64,000 bases of DNA from Streptomyces sp. CB01580 (GCF_001905795.1 NZ_LIXJ01000004.1:62001-126000), one strand, 5' to 3'. Positions 28,154-38,112 are shown, numbered from the stretch's first letter. The notes: generated by a model not told the origin, from the letters alone. Program-made: numbers and translations.

Positions 28154-29386
28154 ATGACGACCGAGCTTCGCGTACTGCGCCCCTCCGAGTGGAACCAATG
28201 GTTCGAGTCCCTGGAACTCGCGTTCGGCGGAGTCGCGGAGCCACCGGAGCAGCGCGAGCTGGATGAGCAACTGACCGAGCCCGAGCGGTCGCTCGGTATC
28301 TGGGACGGTTCCGACGTGGTCGCCACGGCGGGGGCGTTCAGCTTCCGGGTCGCCGTGCCGGGCGGGGCGCTGATACCCGCCGCCGGGGTCACGATGGTGA
28401 GCGTCGCGTCCACGCACCGCAGGCGCGGGCTGCTGACCTCCATGATGCGTCGGCAGCTCGACGACGTCCGGGCGCTGGGTGAGCCGTTCGCCGTTCTGAC
28501 GGCGTCGGAGCCCGTGATCTACGGCCGGTTCGGCTACGGGGCGGCCAGCCGGCAGATGTCCCTGACGATCGACACGGACCGGGTGCGGCTGACGGTGCCG
28601 GAGGGCACCGACGCGGTGCGGCTGCGTCACGCGCGGCCGGACGAGGCGGTGGCCGCGTGCGAGAGCGTCTACGCGCAGTTGGTGTCCGGTCGTCCCGGCA
28701 CCCCCGCCCACGGCCCCGGCTGGGAGCGCAAGCCGATGGTCGATCCGCCGAGCGGACGTCAGGGGGCCTCCGCGCAGCAATGCGTGCTGGCGGAGCTGGA
28801 CGGCGAGGTCGTCGGCTATGTGACGTATCGCATCAAGCCCGACTGGGACATGGCGGGCCCCCGGGGCACGGTGATCGTGAACGATCTCGACGCGCTGGAC
28901 CCGGCGTCGTACGCGGCGCTGTGGCGGTTCGTCTTCGACATCGACCTGACGTCGACGGTGGAGGCTCGGAACCGGCCGGAGGACGACGCGGTGCTGCATC
29001 TGGTGTCGGACGTGCGGCGGTGCGACGTCCGGCTCCGGGACTCGCTCCACGTACGGCTGGTGGAGCTGGGTGCGGCGCTGGAGGCGCGGACGTACCGGGC
29101 GCCGGTGGACGTGGTGTTCGAGGTCGAGGACACGTTCTGCCCCTGGAACGCGGGGCGTTGGCGGCTCACGGGCGACGCAAAGGGCGCGGCGACCTGTCGG
29201 CGGACCGAGGACCCGGCCGACCTCGCGCTGTCGGTAAGGGAGTTGGGCTCGGTGTATCTGGGTGGCGAGTCCCTGACGGCACTGGCGCGCGCCGGACGGG
29301 TGCGGGAGCTGCGGCCGGGCGCGCTGGCGCAGGCGTCGACGGCGTTCTCGTCGGACGTGGCACCGTGGCTGCCCCGGGGGTTCTGA
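28154..29386 (+). CDS. Eis-like GNAT N-acetyltransferase
   Basis: 410-residue acetyltransferase of the Eis family (two GNAT domains plus a sterol-carrier-like C-terminal domain). The acetyl-CoA site is VTMVSVASTHRRRGLLTSMM, with V-x-x-x-R-R-G-L. FAVLTASEPVIYGRFGYG is diagnostic for Eis relatives. The C-terminus ends ...SSDVAPWLPRGF, where the terminal Phe carboxylate is the catalytic base in the family. Some members acetylate aminoglycosides or proteins; substrate is not predictable here. It starts about 105 bp from, and is divergent to, the SpoIIE phosphatase gene. Confidence 0.88.
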   Translation: MTTELRVLRPSEWNQWFESLELAFGGVAEPPEQRELDEQLTEPERSLGIWDGSDVVATAGAFSFRVAVPGGALIPAAGVTMVSVASTHRRRGLLTSMMRRQLDDVRALGEPFAVLTASEPVIYGRFGYGAASRQMSLTIDTDRVRLTVPEGTDAVRLRHARPDEAVAACESVYAQLVSGRPGTPAHGPGWERKPMVDPPSGRQGASAQQCVLAELDGEVVGYVTYRIKPDWDMAGPRGTVIVNDLDALDPASYAALWRFVFDIDLTSTVEARNRPEDDAVLHLVSDVRRCDVRLRDSLHVRLVELGAALEARTYRAPVDVVFEVEDTFCPWNAGRWRLTGDAKGAATCRRTEDPADLALSVRELGSVYLGGESLTALARAGRVRELRPGALAQASTAFSSDVAPWLPRGF

Positions 29387-29490
29387 ACCGGGGTGCCGTG
29401 CCCGGGGGTTTCGCCCCGGGGTGCCGGCCCGGCGGTTCGGGGACGGCCCCTTCCAGGGGGCTCCGGCTCGTGGGAGGTCCGGTGGCGGGC

Positions 29491-30300
29491 TCAGGCCTGC
29501 TGGCAGCCCGGGCACCAGAAGAGGTTGCGAGCGGCGAGATCGGCGGTGCGGATCTCGCCGCCACAGATGTGGCAGGACTGCCGGGCCCTGCGGTACACGT
29601 ACACCTCGCCGCCGTGGTCGTCGACGCGCGGCGGGCGGCCCATGGCCTTTGGGGTGTGCTCGGGACGGACCGTGTCGATCCGGTTGTTCCGCACGCCCTC
29701 GCGCATCAGCGCCACCAGGTCGGCCCAGATCGCGTCCCACTCGGCGCGCCGCAGGTCCTTGCCCTGGCGGTAGGGGTCGATGCCGTGCCGGAACAGCACC
29801 TCCGCGCGGTACACGTTGCCGACGCCCGCGATGACCTTCTGGTCCATCAGCAGGGCGGCGACCGTGATCCGGCTGCGGGAGATCCGCCGCCAGGCCCGCT
29901 CGCCGTCCTCGTCGGTCCGCAGCGGGTCCGGGCCGAGGCGGTCGTGTATCGCGCGCTTCTCGGGTTCGGTGATCAGGGCGCAGGTGGTGGGGCCGCGCAG
30001 ATCCGCGTGGTGGTCGTCGTTCACCAGGCGCAGCCGGACCGTGTCGGTGGGCGGCGGGGCCGGGGTGGTCCCGAAGCCGAGCTTGCCGAAGAGGCCCAGG
30101 TGGATGTGGACCCAGCCGATGTCCCCGAAGCCGAGGAAGAGGTGCTTGCCGTGGGCGTCGACGCCGGTGAAGGTCCGGCCGTCGAGCAGCGCGGCGCTGT
30201 CGGAGAACTTGCCCTGCGGGCTGCTCACCCGCACCGGCCGCCTGGCGAACCTGTCCCGGTGGTCCGCCGCGAGGCGGTGGATCGTGTGTCCCTCGGGCAC
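29491..30300 (-). CDS. nei: Fpg/Nei-family DNA glycosylase (endonuclease VIII-type)
   Basis: Base-excision repair glycosylase/AP lyase for oxidised bases. 269 residues. N-terminus VPEGHTIHRLA gives catalytic Pro2 and Glu3 after initiator removal, as in actinobacterial Nei. The helix-two-turn-helix is KVIAGVGNVYRAEVLFRHGI. The C-terminal zinc finger is CHICGG ... CPGC. The GTG at 30298-30300 has GAGGAGAG about eight bases upstream; the longer frame to 30432 adds only Ser/Pro-rich sequence and would hide the catalytic Pro. The nearby convergent end is the Eis-like gene. Confidence 0.93.
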   Translation of the reverse strand: MPEGHTIHRLAADHRDRFARRPVRVSSPQGKFSDSAALLDGRTFTGVDAHGKHLFLGFGDIGWVHIHLGLFGKLGFGTTPAPPPTDTVRLRLVNDDHHADLRGPTTCALITEPEKRAIHDRLGPDPLRTDEDGERAWRRISRSRITVAALLMDQKVIAGVGNVYRAEVLFRHGIDPYRQGKDLRRAEWDAIWADLVALMREGVRNNRIDTVRPEHTPKAMGRPPRVDDHGGEVYVYRRARQSCHICGGEIRTADLAARNLFWCPGCQQA

Positions 30301-30454
30301 TGCGGCGGCTCTCCTCGGTGACGGTGGCGGTAGCGCCGACAGTGGCAGTGGCGGTGCCGCCGACGGCGGTGATGACGTCGCCGACGGCTGGTGCTGCGAC
30401 CGGAAGGGTTCACCGACTCGCGACGCCCGCAAACCTTTCCGGCCACAGCACTAG

Positions 30455-30682
30455 TGCCGCTCCCGGCAACGTTTGCCCCGTCGCACCGTCCGGCACGCAC
30501 TCCCCCAAGGCCTTAAGGGCCAGGGGGGACCCCCTTCGGCGTTGGCCGAAAGCCCACGTAGCCCTTCCCCAAGCTCTCGACTTCGTTCGAGCAGGGGAGA
30601 CCCCATCCGAGGGCTTTCGGCCGCCTTGCGATCGCACGCACCGGACGCCGCTCCTTCCGGGCAAACCTTGCTGGTCACGGCA
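30455..30682. mobile_element. MITE-like element with CTAG target duplication
   Basis: 228-bp non-coding element flanked by CTAG on both sides (30451-30454, 30683-30686). The termini are inverted copies: TGCCGCTCCCGGCAACG on the left and its mate at the right, matching at 18 of 23 positions, with further similarity for about 25 bp inward. Inside lie nested hairpins, including GGCCGAAAGCCC with its complement (around 30544-30626) and CTCTCGACTTCGTTCGAG, a hairpin common in Streptomyces intergenic DNA. CTAG duplication is typical of IS5-group insertion. A third copy of the end sequence (30429-30454, same orientation as the right end) abuts the left flank. No transposase. Confidence 0.6.
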
Positions 30683-30751
30683 CTAGGGGCGCGACGGGCC
30701 GGACACGGCTGTGCCGCCGGGGGCTTCCGGCGGCACAGGGGCGGTCGTCGG

Positions 30752-31240
<489 letters not shown>

Positions 31241-31762
31241 GTCTCCGAGTGTGGCACGAGCGGCGCCGGACAGCCGTCATCGGGGTCATGTCACGGTGTC
31301 CTCCGGGCCCGCCGGACCCGGAGGCCGCCCCGACGGCCCCGCGTGACCTACGACACACCCTCATGCGGCGCGACATGACGTCGTGTGAGGCACGACACAC
31401 CCCCACGTCGAGCACGGTTCGTCCCGCGATGCGGTAGAACGCGCGCGGTCAAACGGTGTCGCACGGGCGGAACCCGCACGGGAAGCACCCCGCGCGGGGC
31501 TGGTCGCCCCTGTGTGGTTCGTGTGCGCGCCGTGTGTGGGGAACGCCTCACCGGCAACTTTTCTGCCAAGAAATCGGAATGAAGGGTTCCGTTCTTGGTG
31601 TCCGAGGAGCTTCAATGCACCACGCCCTGCTCACGGCATCCGCGAGCCGGGCGACCGCGCCCCACCGCGGTATTCGTGGCCGAGCGACCGCGCCCCACCG
31701 CGGCATTCGCACGGCGGCCGGGGCGTGCTCGAGTGATCGGCACAGGTAAGGACTCCAATCCC
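31241..31762. other. Divergent intergenic region with repeats, no gene
   Basis: 522 bp between rpiB and the permease at 31763. It holds a hairpin around 31300 (CCTCCGGG-N9-CCCGGAGG), two direct copies of ACGACACACCC (31350-31360 and 31392-31402), and a 26-bp direct repeat, 25 of 26 identical, at 31651-31676 and 31684-31709. Each copy of the latter contains CCGCG-N6-CGCGG. Open frames here are low-complexity and not credible. The repeats are candidates for regulator sites. Confidence 0.5.
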
Positions 31763-33289
31763 ATGACGTCGCAGACGACTCCGACCAGGCCGGGCCGGCC
31801 CGGCGAACAGGACCGGTCCGACGGGGCGGCCCCGGCGAACTCCTCCGGCGGACTCCAGGCGGGCCTCAAGAACCGCCACCTCTCGATGATCGCCATCGGC
31901 GGTGTCATCGGTGCGGGCCTCTTCGTCGGTTCCGGGACCGGCATCGCCGCGGCCGGACCGTCCATCCTGATCTCGTACGCCCTGGTCGGCCTGATGGTCG
32001 TCTTCGTGATGCGGATGCTCGGCGAGATGGCGGCGGCCCGCCCCAGTTCCGGTTCCTTCTCCGCCTACGCCGACCAGGCGCTGGGCCGCTGGGCCGGCTT
32101 CTCGATCGGCTGGCTGTACTGGTTCTTCTGGGTCGTGGTGCTCGCCGTCGAGGCGACGGCCGGCGCCAAGATCCTGGAGGGCTGGGTACCGGGCGTCCCG
32201 CAGTGGGCGTGGGCGCTGATCGTGATGGTCGTGCTGACCGCGACGAACCTGGTCTCGGTCGGGTCGTACGGCGAGTTCGAGTTCTGGTTCGCCGGGATCA
32301 AGGTCGTGGCGATCGCCGCGTTCGTGGTCGTCGGCCTGCTGGCCGTCTTCGGGGTGCTGCCCGGAGCGGACAACCCGGCCACGGGGTTCGCCCATCTCAC
32401 CGACTCGGGCGGGTTCTTCCCCGCAGGGGTGGGCGCCATCCTCACCGGTGTGCTGATGGTCGTCTTCTCCTTCATGGGCAGTGAGATCGTCACCCTCGCC
32501 GCGGGCGAGTCCGAGGATCCGCAGCGCGCCGTGCGGCAGGCCACGAACAGCGTGATCTGGCGGATCGCCGTCTTCTACCTGGGCTCGATCTTCGTCGTGC
32601 TGGCCCTGGTGCCGTGGAACGACCCGTCGCTCGTGAAGGACGGCAGCTACGTGGCCGCCCTCAACGCCATCGGCATCCCGCACGCCGGCCAGGTCATGAA
32701 CGTCATCGTGCTGACGGCCGTGCTGTCCTGTCTGAACTCCGGCCTCTACACCGCCTCGCGGATGGCGTTCTCGCTCGGCGAGCGCGGGGACGCGCCGAAG
32801 GCGTTCGCCCGGGTGAACAAGCGGGGCGTGCCGCAGACGGCCATCCTGTCGTCCGTCGTCTTCGGCTTCGTCGCGGTGTTCTTCAACTACCAGTGGCCCG
32901 ACACCGTCTTCCAGTTCCTGCTGAACTCTTCCGGCGCGGTCGCGCTGTTCGTCTGGCTGGTCATCTGCTTCACGCAGTTGCGGATGCGGGGCATGATCCT
33001 GCGCGAGTCGCCGGAGAAGCTGGTCGTGCGGATGTGGCTCTTCCCGTACCTGACCTGGGCGACCATCGCGATGATCTCGTTCGTCCTGGTCTACATGCTG
33101 ACCGACGACAGCGGGCGTGAGCAGGTGCTGCTCTCACTGCTCGTGGCGGCGCTGGTGGTGGCGATCGCGCTGGTGCGCGATGTCCGGCACCGGAAGGCCG
33201 CGGGATCCGTGCAGGCCGTGAACGCCGTGGCCGCCGCGGAGGCCGCGGCGGGCGGGGCGGGCGGGGCGGCGCAGGAGGCCCGGGCCTGA
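31763..33289 (+). CDS. Amino-acid permease (APC superfamily, GABA-permease-like)
   Basis: About 508 residues with 12 predicted membrane segments. N-terminal GLKNRHLSMIAIGGVIGAGLF is the amino-acid transporter family signature, followed by AAGPSILISYALVGLMV and MRMLGEMAAARPSSGSF. KAFARVNKRGVPQTAIL and SPEKLVVRMWLFPYLTW are in the C-terminal half and match GabP/AnsP/ProY relatives. The C-terminus has an Ala/Gly-rich run. ATG at 31763-31765 has AAGGAC upstream. A close paralogue lies at 34388, so the two arose by duplication. Confidence 0.9.
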   Translation: MTSQTTPTRPGRPGEQDRSDGAAPANSSGGLQAGLKNRHLSMIAIGGVIGAGLFVGSGTGIAAAGPSILISYALVGLMVVFVMRMLGEMAAARPSSGSFSAYADQALGRWAGFSIGWLYWFFWVVVLAVEATAGAKILEGWVPGVPQWAWALIVMVVLTATNLVSVGSYGEFEFWFAGIKVVAIAAFVVVGLLAVFGVLPGADNPATGFAHLTDSGGFFPAGVGAILTGVLMVVFSFMGSEIVTLAAGESEDPQRAVRQATNSVIWRIAVFYLGSIFVVLALVPWNDPSLVKDGSYVAALNAIGIPHAGQVMNVIVLTAVLSCLNSGLYTASRMAFSLGERGDAPKAFARVNKRGVPQTAILSSVVFGFVAVFFNYQWPDTVFQFLLNSSGAVALFVWLVICFTQLRMRGMILRESPEKLVVRMWLFPYLTWATIAMISFVLVYMLTDDSGREQVLLSLLVAALVVAIALVRDVRHRKAAGSVQAVNAVAAAEAAAGGAGGAAQEARA

Positions 33290-33360
33290 GCGCCGCTCCG
33301 GATCCGGGCGCGGCCTCTTCGCGCGTTGCGGGCGTACCCGGGGATGGTGCGGGCCGGGGG

Positions 33361-33957
33361 TCAGCCCCGGCGGCCGGCCAGCTTCCAGGCCGCGGGCAGC
33401 GCGCCCATGGCGAGCGCGGCCTTCAGCACGTCACCGAGCAGGAACGGCACCAGGCCGGCCGCGATCGCGGCGCTCGCCGACATGCCGGTGGACAGTGCCA
33501 GGTACGGAACGCCGACCGCGTAGATGACCGCGGAGCCCAGCGCCATCGTGCCCGCGGTGCGCAGCACGGACCGGTCCCCGCCACGACGAGCGAGGGCGCC
33601 GACCACGACGGCGGCGAGCAGCATGCCGAGGACGTAACCGAACGACGGGAAGCCCATCCCGGACCTGGCCTCGGCGAACCACGGCATCCCCGCCATGCCG
33701 ACGAGCGTGTACACGGCGAGGGAGAGGAAGCCGCGACGGGCGCCGAGCGCGGTGCCGACGAGGAGCGCGGCGAAGGTCTGGCCCGTGACCGGGACCGGCG
33801 AGCCGGGGATCGGGACGGCGATCTGGGCGGCGATCCCGGTGAGCGCGGCGCCCCCGAGGACCAGGGCCGTGTCGACGGCGTAACGGTTCCGGGCGGCGGG
33901 CAGCAGGTCGGCGAGGACCGCTCCGGTACGGACGGGGGCGGCGGCAGCAGTGCTCAT
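33361..33957 (-). CDS. bioY: BioY-family biotin transporter substrate-binding subunit
   Basis: S-component of an ECF-type biotin transporter. 198 residues with about six membrane segments. The family motif VPIPGSPVPVTGQTFAALLVGTALG is present near residues 48-72, and the later GMGFPSFGYVLGML and IAAGLVPFLLGDVLKAALA fit BioY. No ECF ATPase or T-component genes are adjacent, as usual for solo BioY. It lies convergent with the first permease and divergent from the second. Confidence 0.92.
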   Translation of the reverse strand: MSTAAAAPVRTGAVLADLLPAARNRYAVDTALVLGGAALTGIAAQIAVPIPGSPVPVTGQTFAALLVGTALGARRGFLSLAVYTLVGMAGMPWFAEARSGMGFPSFGYVLGMLLAAVVVGALARRGGDRSVLRTAGTMALGSAVIYAVGVPYLALSTGMSASAAIAAGLVPFLLGDVLKAALAMGALPAAWKLAGRRG

Positions 33958-34250
33958 CGGGACTCCGCGGGGTGAGGACAGGAAGGGACAGACCGGACCG
34001 ACGTTAGCCCACGGGTCAACGGCCGATCACCGTCAGCGGCCGACAAGCACCGATCGAGGCATTGGTGGAGTTCACACAAAGACACTCACGCAATCACACG
34101 GTGACGTGATGCTCGTCACTGAGGTGGGGGCCGGATCACACGGTCGCTCGCTCACGGGATCCACCCGAGAAGAACTGTAGGTTCCCCCCAAAAGCCGGTG
34201 CGGGCGTTCCTCCCGGCTCGCGACGTCGGCGGCGCCACGTGCCCGTATGC

Positions 34251-34272
34251 GCACGATGTGTGAGCATCGTGC
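34251..34272. promoter_or_regulatory. Inverted repeat upstream of the second permease
   Basis: GCACGATG-N6-CATCGTGC, a perfect 8-bp inverted repeat, 116 bp before the permease ATG; CGTGCCCGTATG occurs on each side (about 34239 and 34269). Candidate operator. The rest of the 33958-34387 gap holds no gene. Confidence 0.45.
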
Positions 34273-34387
34273 CCGTATGGCGGACACCGGTTCCCGGTCG
34301 ATGACATGCGCGCCCAGACTGTGCGCGACGTCCCCCACGCCCCACGTCGCGTCCCCCCATGTGTCGCCTACCGAACAGAGCACGTCC

Positions 34388-35848
34388 ATGTCGCGGAATC
34401 CCGCTTCTCCCCCCACGGAAGACCCCGCGGAACCCCGGGCCGGAACCGGCACCGGTTCGGGTTCCCCCGTCACCGTCCCCGGCACCCCCACCGACGCCGT
34501 CCTCACCCACGGGCTCAAGCAGCGGCACCTGTCGATGATCGCGCTCGGCGGTGTCATCGGCGCCGGGCTGTTCGTCGGCTCGGGCGCCGGCATCGCCGCC
34601 GCGGGCCCCTCGATCGTCGTCGCGTACGCCGTCTCCGGGCTGCTGGTCATGCTCGTGATGCGGATGCTCGGCGAGATGTCGGCCGCGAACCCGGCCTCCG
34701 GTTCCTTCTCCGTCCACGCGGAACGGGCGATCGGGCCGTGGGCGGGGTTCGCCGTCGGCTGGGCGTTCTGGGTGCTGCTCTGCGTCGCCGTCGGCCTGGA
34801 GGGCATCGGCGCCGCGAAGATCGTCACGGGCTGGCTGCCGGGCACCCCGGAGTGGGCCTGGGTCGCGCTGTTCATGGTGGTCTTCCTCGGCACGAACCTG
34901 GCCTCGGTGAAGAAGTTCGGCGAGTTCGAGTTCTGGTTCGCGACGCTCAAGGTCGTGGCGATCACGCTCTTCCTCGTCCTGGGCGTGCTGGCGATCCTCG
35001 GTCTGCTGCCCGGTGCGGACGCCCCCGGCACCAGCAACCTCCGCGGCGAGGGCGGCTTCCTGCCGAACGGCGGCGAGGGACTGGTGATCGGCCTGCTCGC
35101 CTCCGTCTTCGCGTACGGGGGTCTGGAGACCGTCACCATCGCCGCGGCCGAGTCCGAAAACCCGGTACGGGGCGTCGCCAAGGCCGTACGGACCGCCATG
35201 TGGCGGATCGCGCTGTTCTACGTCGGTTCGATGGCCGTCGTCGTGACGCTGGTGCCGTGGGACGATCCGCAGATCGTGAAGGTCGGCCCGTTCTACGCGA
35301 CCCTGAACCACCTCGGGATCGGTGGCGCCGCGCAGATCATGAACGTGGTCGTCCTGGTCGCCCTGCTCTCCGCGATGAACGCCAACATCTACGGCTCCTC
35401 GCGCATGGCCTGCTCGCTGGTGGCCCGTGGCCAGGGGCCGCGGCGGCTCGGCCGGATCTCGTCGGGCGTGCCGCGCAACGCCGTCCTGGCCTCGTCGGTG
35501 TTCGGCTTCCTGTGCGTGCTGCTCAGCTACTGGCGTCCCGACGACGTCTTCCCGTGGCTGCTCAACATGATCGGCGCGGTCATCCTGGTCGTCTGGATAT
35601 TCATCGCCGTCTCCCAGCTGATCCTGCGCGGTCGGCTCCAGCGCGAGGCCCCGGAGAAGCTCGTCGTACGGATGTGGTTCTTCCCGGTGCTGACGCTGGT
35701 GGCACTGCTGGCGATGGCCGGGATCTTCGTCCTGATGCTGCGCCAGCCGGGCACGCGCGACCAGCTGGTGGCGAGCGGCGCCCTCACCGCCGTACTGATC
35801 GTCGCCGGTGTCGTACGGCAGCGACGGGCCGCGGCGGTCACGGGCTGA
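34388..35848 (+). CDS. Amino-acid permease (APC superfamily), paralogue of the gene at 31763
   Basis: About 486 residues, 12 predicted membrane segments. Shares long blocks with the upstream permease: LKQRHLSMIALGGVIGAGLF, AAGPSIVVAYAVSGLL, MRMLGEMSAANPASGSF, KKFGEFEFWFATLKVVAI, and APEKLVVRMWFFPVLT. The hydrophilic N-terminus (Pro/Thr-rich, about 40 residues) differs. ATG at 34388-34390 is chosen; a GTG nine codons upstream is in frame, and neither has a strong ribosome binding site. Its last 11 bp overlap the convergent phosphatase gene. Confidence 0.88.
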   Translation: MSRNPASPPTEDPAEPRAGTGTGSGSPVTVPGTPTDAVLTHGLKQRHLSMIALGGVIGAGLFVGSGAGIAAAGPSIVVAYAVSGLLVMLVMRMLGEMSAANPASGSFSVHAERAIGPWAGFAVGWAFWVLLCVAVGLEGIGAAKIVTGWLPGTPEWAWVALFMVVFLGTNLASVKKFGEFEFWFATLKVVAITLFLVLGVLAILGLLPGADAPGTSNLRGEGGFLPNGGEGLVIGLLASVFAYGGLETVTIAAAESENPVRGVAKAVRTAMWRIALFYVGSMAVVVTLVPWDDPQIVKVGPFYATLNHLGIGGAAQIMNVVVLVALLSAMNANIYGSSRMACSLVARGQGPRRLGRISSGVPRNAVLASSVFGFLCVLLSYWRPDDVFPWLLNMIGAVILVVWIFIAVSQLILRGRLQREAPEKLVVRMWFFPVLTLVALLAMAGIFVLMLRQPGTRDQLVASGALTAVLIVAGVVRQRRAAAVTG

Positions 35849-36542
35849 CGCCGGGGGCACGGGGCGCGTCCGTCGCGTCCGGCACGGCGGTGCCGTCCGG
35901 GGCGCACGGCACCTCGGGGTCGTCCGGGGCGCACGGCACGTTCAGGGAGAGCAGCGCCCCGCCCCGCTGCCCGATCCGTACCTCGCTGATCGCCGTGTTC
36001 CGCAGCTTGGGGAAGACCCGGCGGTAGGCGCCCAGCGGGATCGACAGCAGTTCGCAGAGGACGAGCCTGAGCAGGGTGTTGTGGGCGACGACGAGCACCC
36101 GCCCGCCCGGGTGCTCGTCCGCGATGCGGCGCAGTGCCGTCGCGCCCCGGGCAGCCGCCGCCCGGGGGTCCTCGGCCCCGGGGAACGGATGGGCCACCGG
36201 GTCGGCGCGGTACTCCCGGCCCTGCCGGGGGTGCTCGGCCTCGAACTCCGCCAGGGTGCGCCCCTCCACCTCACCGAAGTCGCACTCGCGCAGGTCGTGG
36301 TCGCGCCGGGGCGTGAGACCGAGCGCCCGGCACGCGGGCCGCGCGGTCTCGATCGCGCGGCTGAGCGTCGACGTCCGGATCGCGTCGACCGGGTGCCGGG
36401 CCGCCCACTCCCCCAGCCGCCGGGCCTGGCGGCGCCCCTCGTCGGTGAGCGCGATGTCGCTGACCCCGGCGTAGCGGTTCTCCGCATGCCAGACGGTCTG
36501 CCCGTGGCGGACGAGCAGCAGGGTGGCCGGGCTCCTGGTCAT
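35838..36542 (-). CDS. Histidine phosphatase family protein
   Basis: Phosphoglycerate-mutase-like phosphatase, 234 residues. The active-site motif LLLVRHGQTVWH has the phospho-acceptor His13; ECDFGEVEGRT is the family Glu-bearing motif; and VLVVAHNTLLRLVLCELL carries the second catalytic His. The C-terminal tail (from about residue 205) is low-complexity APD-rich (NVPCAPDDPEVPCAPDG repeats). Substrate is unknown. The gene converges on the permease with an 11-bp overlap of ends. Confidence 0.88.
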   Translation of the reverse strand: MTRSPATLLLVRHGQTVWHAENRYAGVSDIALTDEGRRQARRLGEWAARHPVDAIRTSTLSRAIETARPACRALGLTPRRDHDLRECDFGEVEGRTLAEFEAEHPRQGREYRADPVAHPFPGAEDPRAAAARGATALRRIADEHPGGRVLVVAHNTLLRLVLCELLSIPLGAYRRVFPKLRNTAISEVRIGQRGGALLSLNVPCAPDDPEVPCAPDGTAVPDATDAPRAPGVSP

Positions 36543-36669
36543 GGCTTCTCCGTTCGGGTACGGGCGGTCATAGTGGTCTTCCGTTCGTACGGGTCGAGGT
36601 GCGGGCGGCCGAGAGGCGCCCCCAGGCCCTCACGCGCGCCGGGGGCACGGCTTCCCGGGACCGCCGCGG

Positions 36670-38112
36670 TCACGGTTCCCCCGCGCGGTCACGGGCATGG
36701 GCGGCGACGGGACCGGGCAGCCAGCCGCGCCGCTCCAGCTCGTCGACCAGCGCGACGTACGGCTCGGTGTACCACGCGGTGCGCGCCGGATGCGGGCGCA
36801 GCACGTGCCGCAGTCGTACCATCCGGTTCGCGGCCCCCGCCAGGGTGTCGGCGGCCCGCGCGCCGTACGCGGCGAGGACGGCCATGCCGAGCGCGGGTTC
36901 GGCGGAGCGCGGAATGTACACGGGCCGGCCCAGGATGTCGGCGCGCAGCCTGCTCCAGTAGCCGCTGCGGACCGCGCCACCGGTGAAGGTGAGCCGGCCG
37001 TGCAGCGGGGCGCCGAGCAGGTCGAGGTAGTCGAGGCAGAGCCGTTCGACCAGTCCCGTCCCGGTGAGCAGGGCCGCCCAGTGCTCGGCCTCGTCGGCGG
37101 GCTCGCCGAGCAGGAAGCCGGTGGCCCCGGGCGCGGCGAAGGGGAAGCGTTCGCCCGTTCCGGCGAGGGGATAGGCCACCGCCCGTGCCGGTTCGCTCGT
37201 GCGGGCCAGCGCGTCCATGCGGGCGGGGTCCGCGCCCGGGAACGCGGCGGTCAGCGCCCCGCCACCGACCCCGGAGGCGCCGCCCGGCAGCCAGCCGCCG
37301 TCCGGGGCGCGGTGGTTGTAGACCACCCCGGCCCGGTCCACGACCGGCGACGAGGTGACCCCCTTCAGGACCAGCGTCGTGCCGAGCACCGAGTTCCAGG
37401 AGCCCGTGGTGAGCGCGCCCGAGGCGATCTGCGCCGCGCAGCCGTCCGTCATCCCGGACACCAGGAGCGTCCCCGCCGGGATGCCGGTCTCCTCCGCCGC
37501 CGCCCGCCCCACCTCCCCGATCCGCCGGCCGGGCCGCACCACCTCCGGGAACAGCTCCCGCGACAGACCCAGCCGGCCGAACCCGCGGTGCGGCCAGTCG
37601 TCACGCTCCAGGTCGTACCCGGTCTTCAGGGCGTGGCTGGAGTCGGTGGGCAGCGGCGTCCCGGCGAGCCGGGCCAGCACCAGGTCGGCCTGGTGCATGA
37701 CGCGCACCGTGTCGCCCACGCGGCCCCCGTGCGCCCGCCCGTACTCCCGCAGCAGCCACATCACCTTGGGCAGGGCCCAGCTCGGCGGCGTCCGGGCCCG
37801 GACGGCCTCGGCCGCGGCCCGTCCGTCGTCGTACATCACCCCCGGCGTCAGCGGCCGTCCCGCCCGGTCGCCGAGCAGGACCGTGCCGGAGGTGGCGCAG
37901 ACGGCCAGCGCGCGGGGCGGGGCGGGGTGGTCGCGCAGCGCTTGGCGGCAGGCCGCGCACACCGCCGTCCACCAGTCGACGGGCCGCTGCTCGTGCCGTA
38001 CGCCGTCGCGTCTTCCGGTGAGCGGGGCGGAGCCGCTGCCGAGGATCTCGCCCCGGTCCCCCGCCACCACCGCGCGGACGCCCTGCGTGCCGAGATCGAT
38101 GCCCATCCACAT
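36670..38112 (-). CDS. FGGY-family carbohydrate kinase (ribulokinase/xylulokinase-like)
   Basis: ATP-dependent sugar kinase of the FGGY family, about 480 residues. N-terminal MGIDLGTQGVRAVVAGDRGE is the phosphate-1 loop. GMTDGCAAQIASGAL followed by SVLGTTLVLKG is the central Asp-containing catalytic region and resembles D-ribulose/xylulose kinase relatives more than glycerol kinases. FTGGAVRSGYWSRLRADILGRPV is the FGGY signature 2 region. The ATG at 38110-38112 has AGGAGG eight bases upstream. Divergent from the DeoR gene, so probably under its control. Substrate is inferred only to be a ketose or polyol. Confidence 0.88.
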   Translation of the reverse strand: MWMGIDLGTQGVRAVVAGDRGEILGSGSAPLTGRRDGVRHEQRPVDWWTAVCAACRQALRDHPAPPRALAVCATSGTVLLGDRAGRPLTPGVMYDDGRAAAEAVRARTPPSWALPKVMWLLREYGRAHGGRVGDTVRVMHQADLVLARLAGTPLPTDSSHALKTGYDLERDDWPHRGFGRLGLSRELFPEVVRPGRRIGEVGRAAAEETGIPAGTLLVSGMTDGCAAQIASGALTTGSWNSVLGTTLVLKGVTSSPVVDRAGVVYNHRAPDGGWLPGGASGVGGGALTAAFPGADPARMDALARTSEPARAVAYPLAGTGERFPFAAPGATGFLLGEPADEAEHWAALLTGTGLVERLCLDYLDLLGAPLHGRLTFTGGAVRSGYWSRLRADILGRPVYIPRSAEPALGMAVLAAYGARAADTLAGAANRMVRLRHVLRPHPARTAWYTEPYVALVDELERRGWLPGPVAAHARDRAGEP

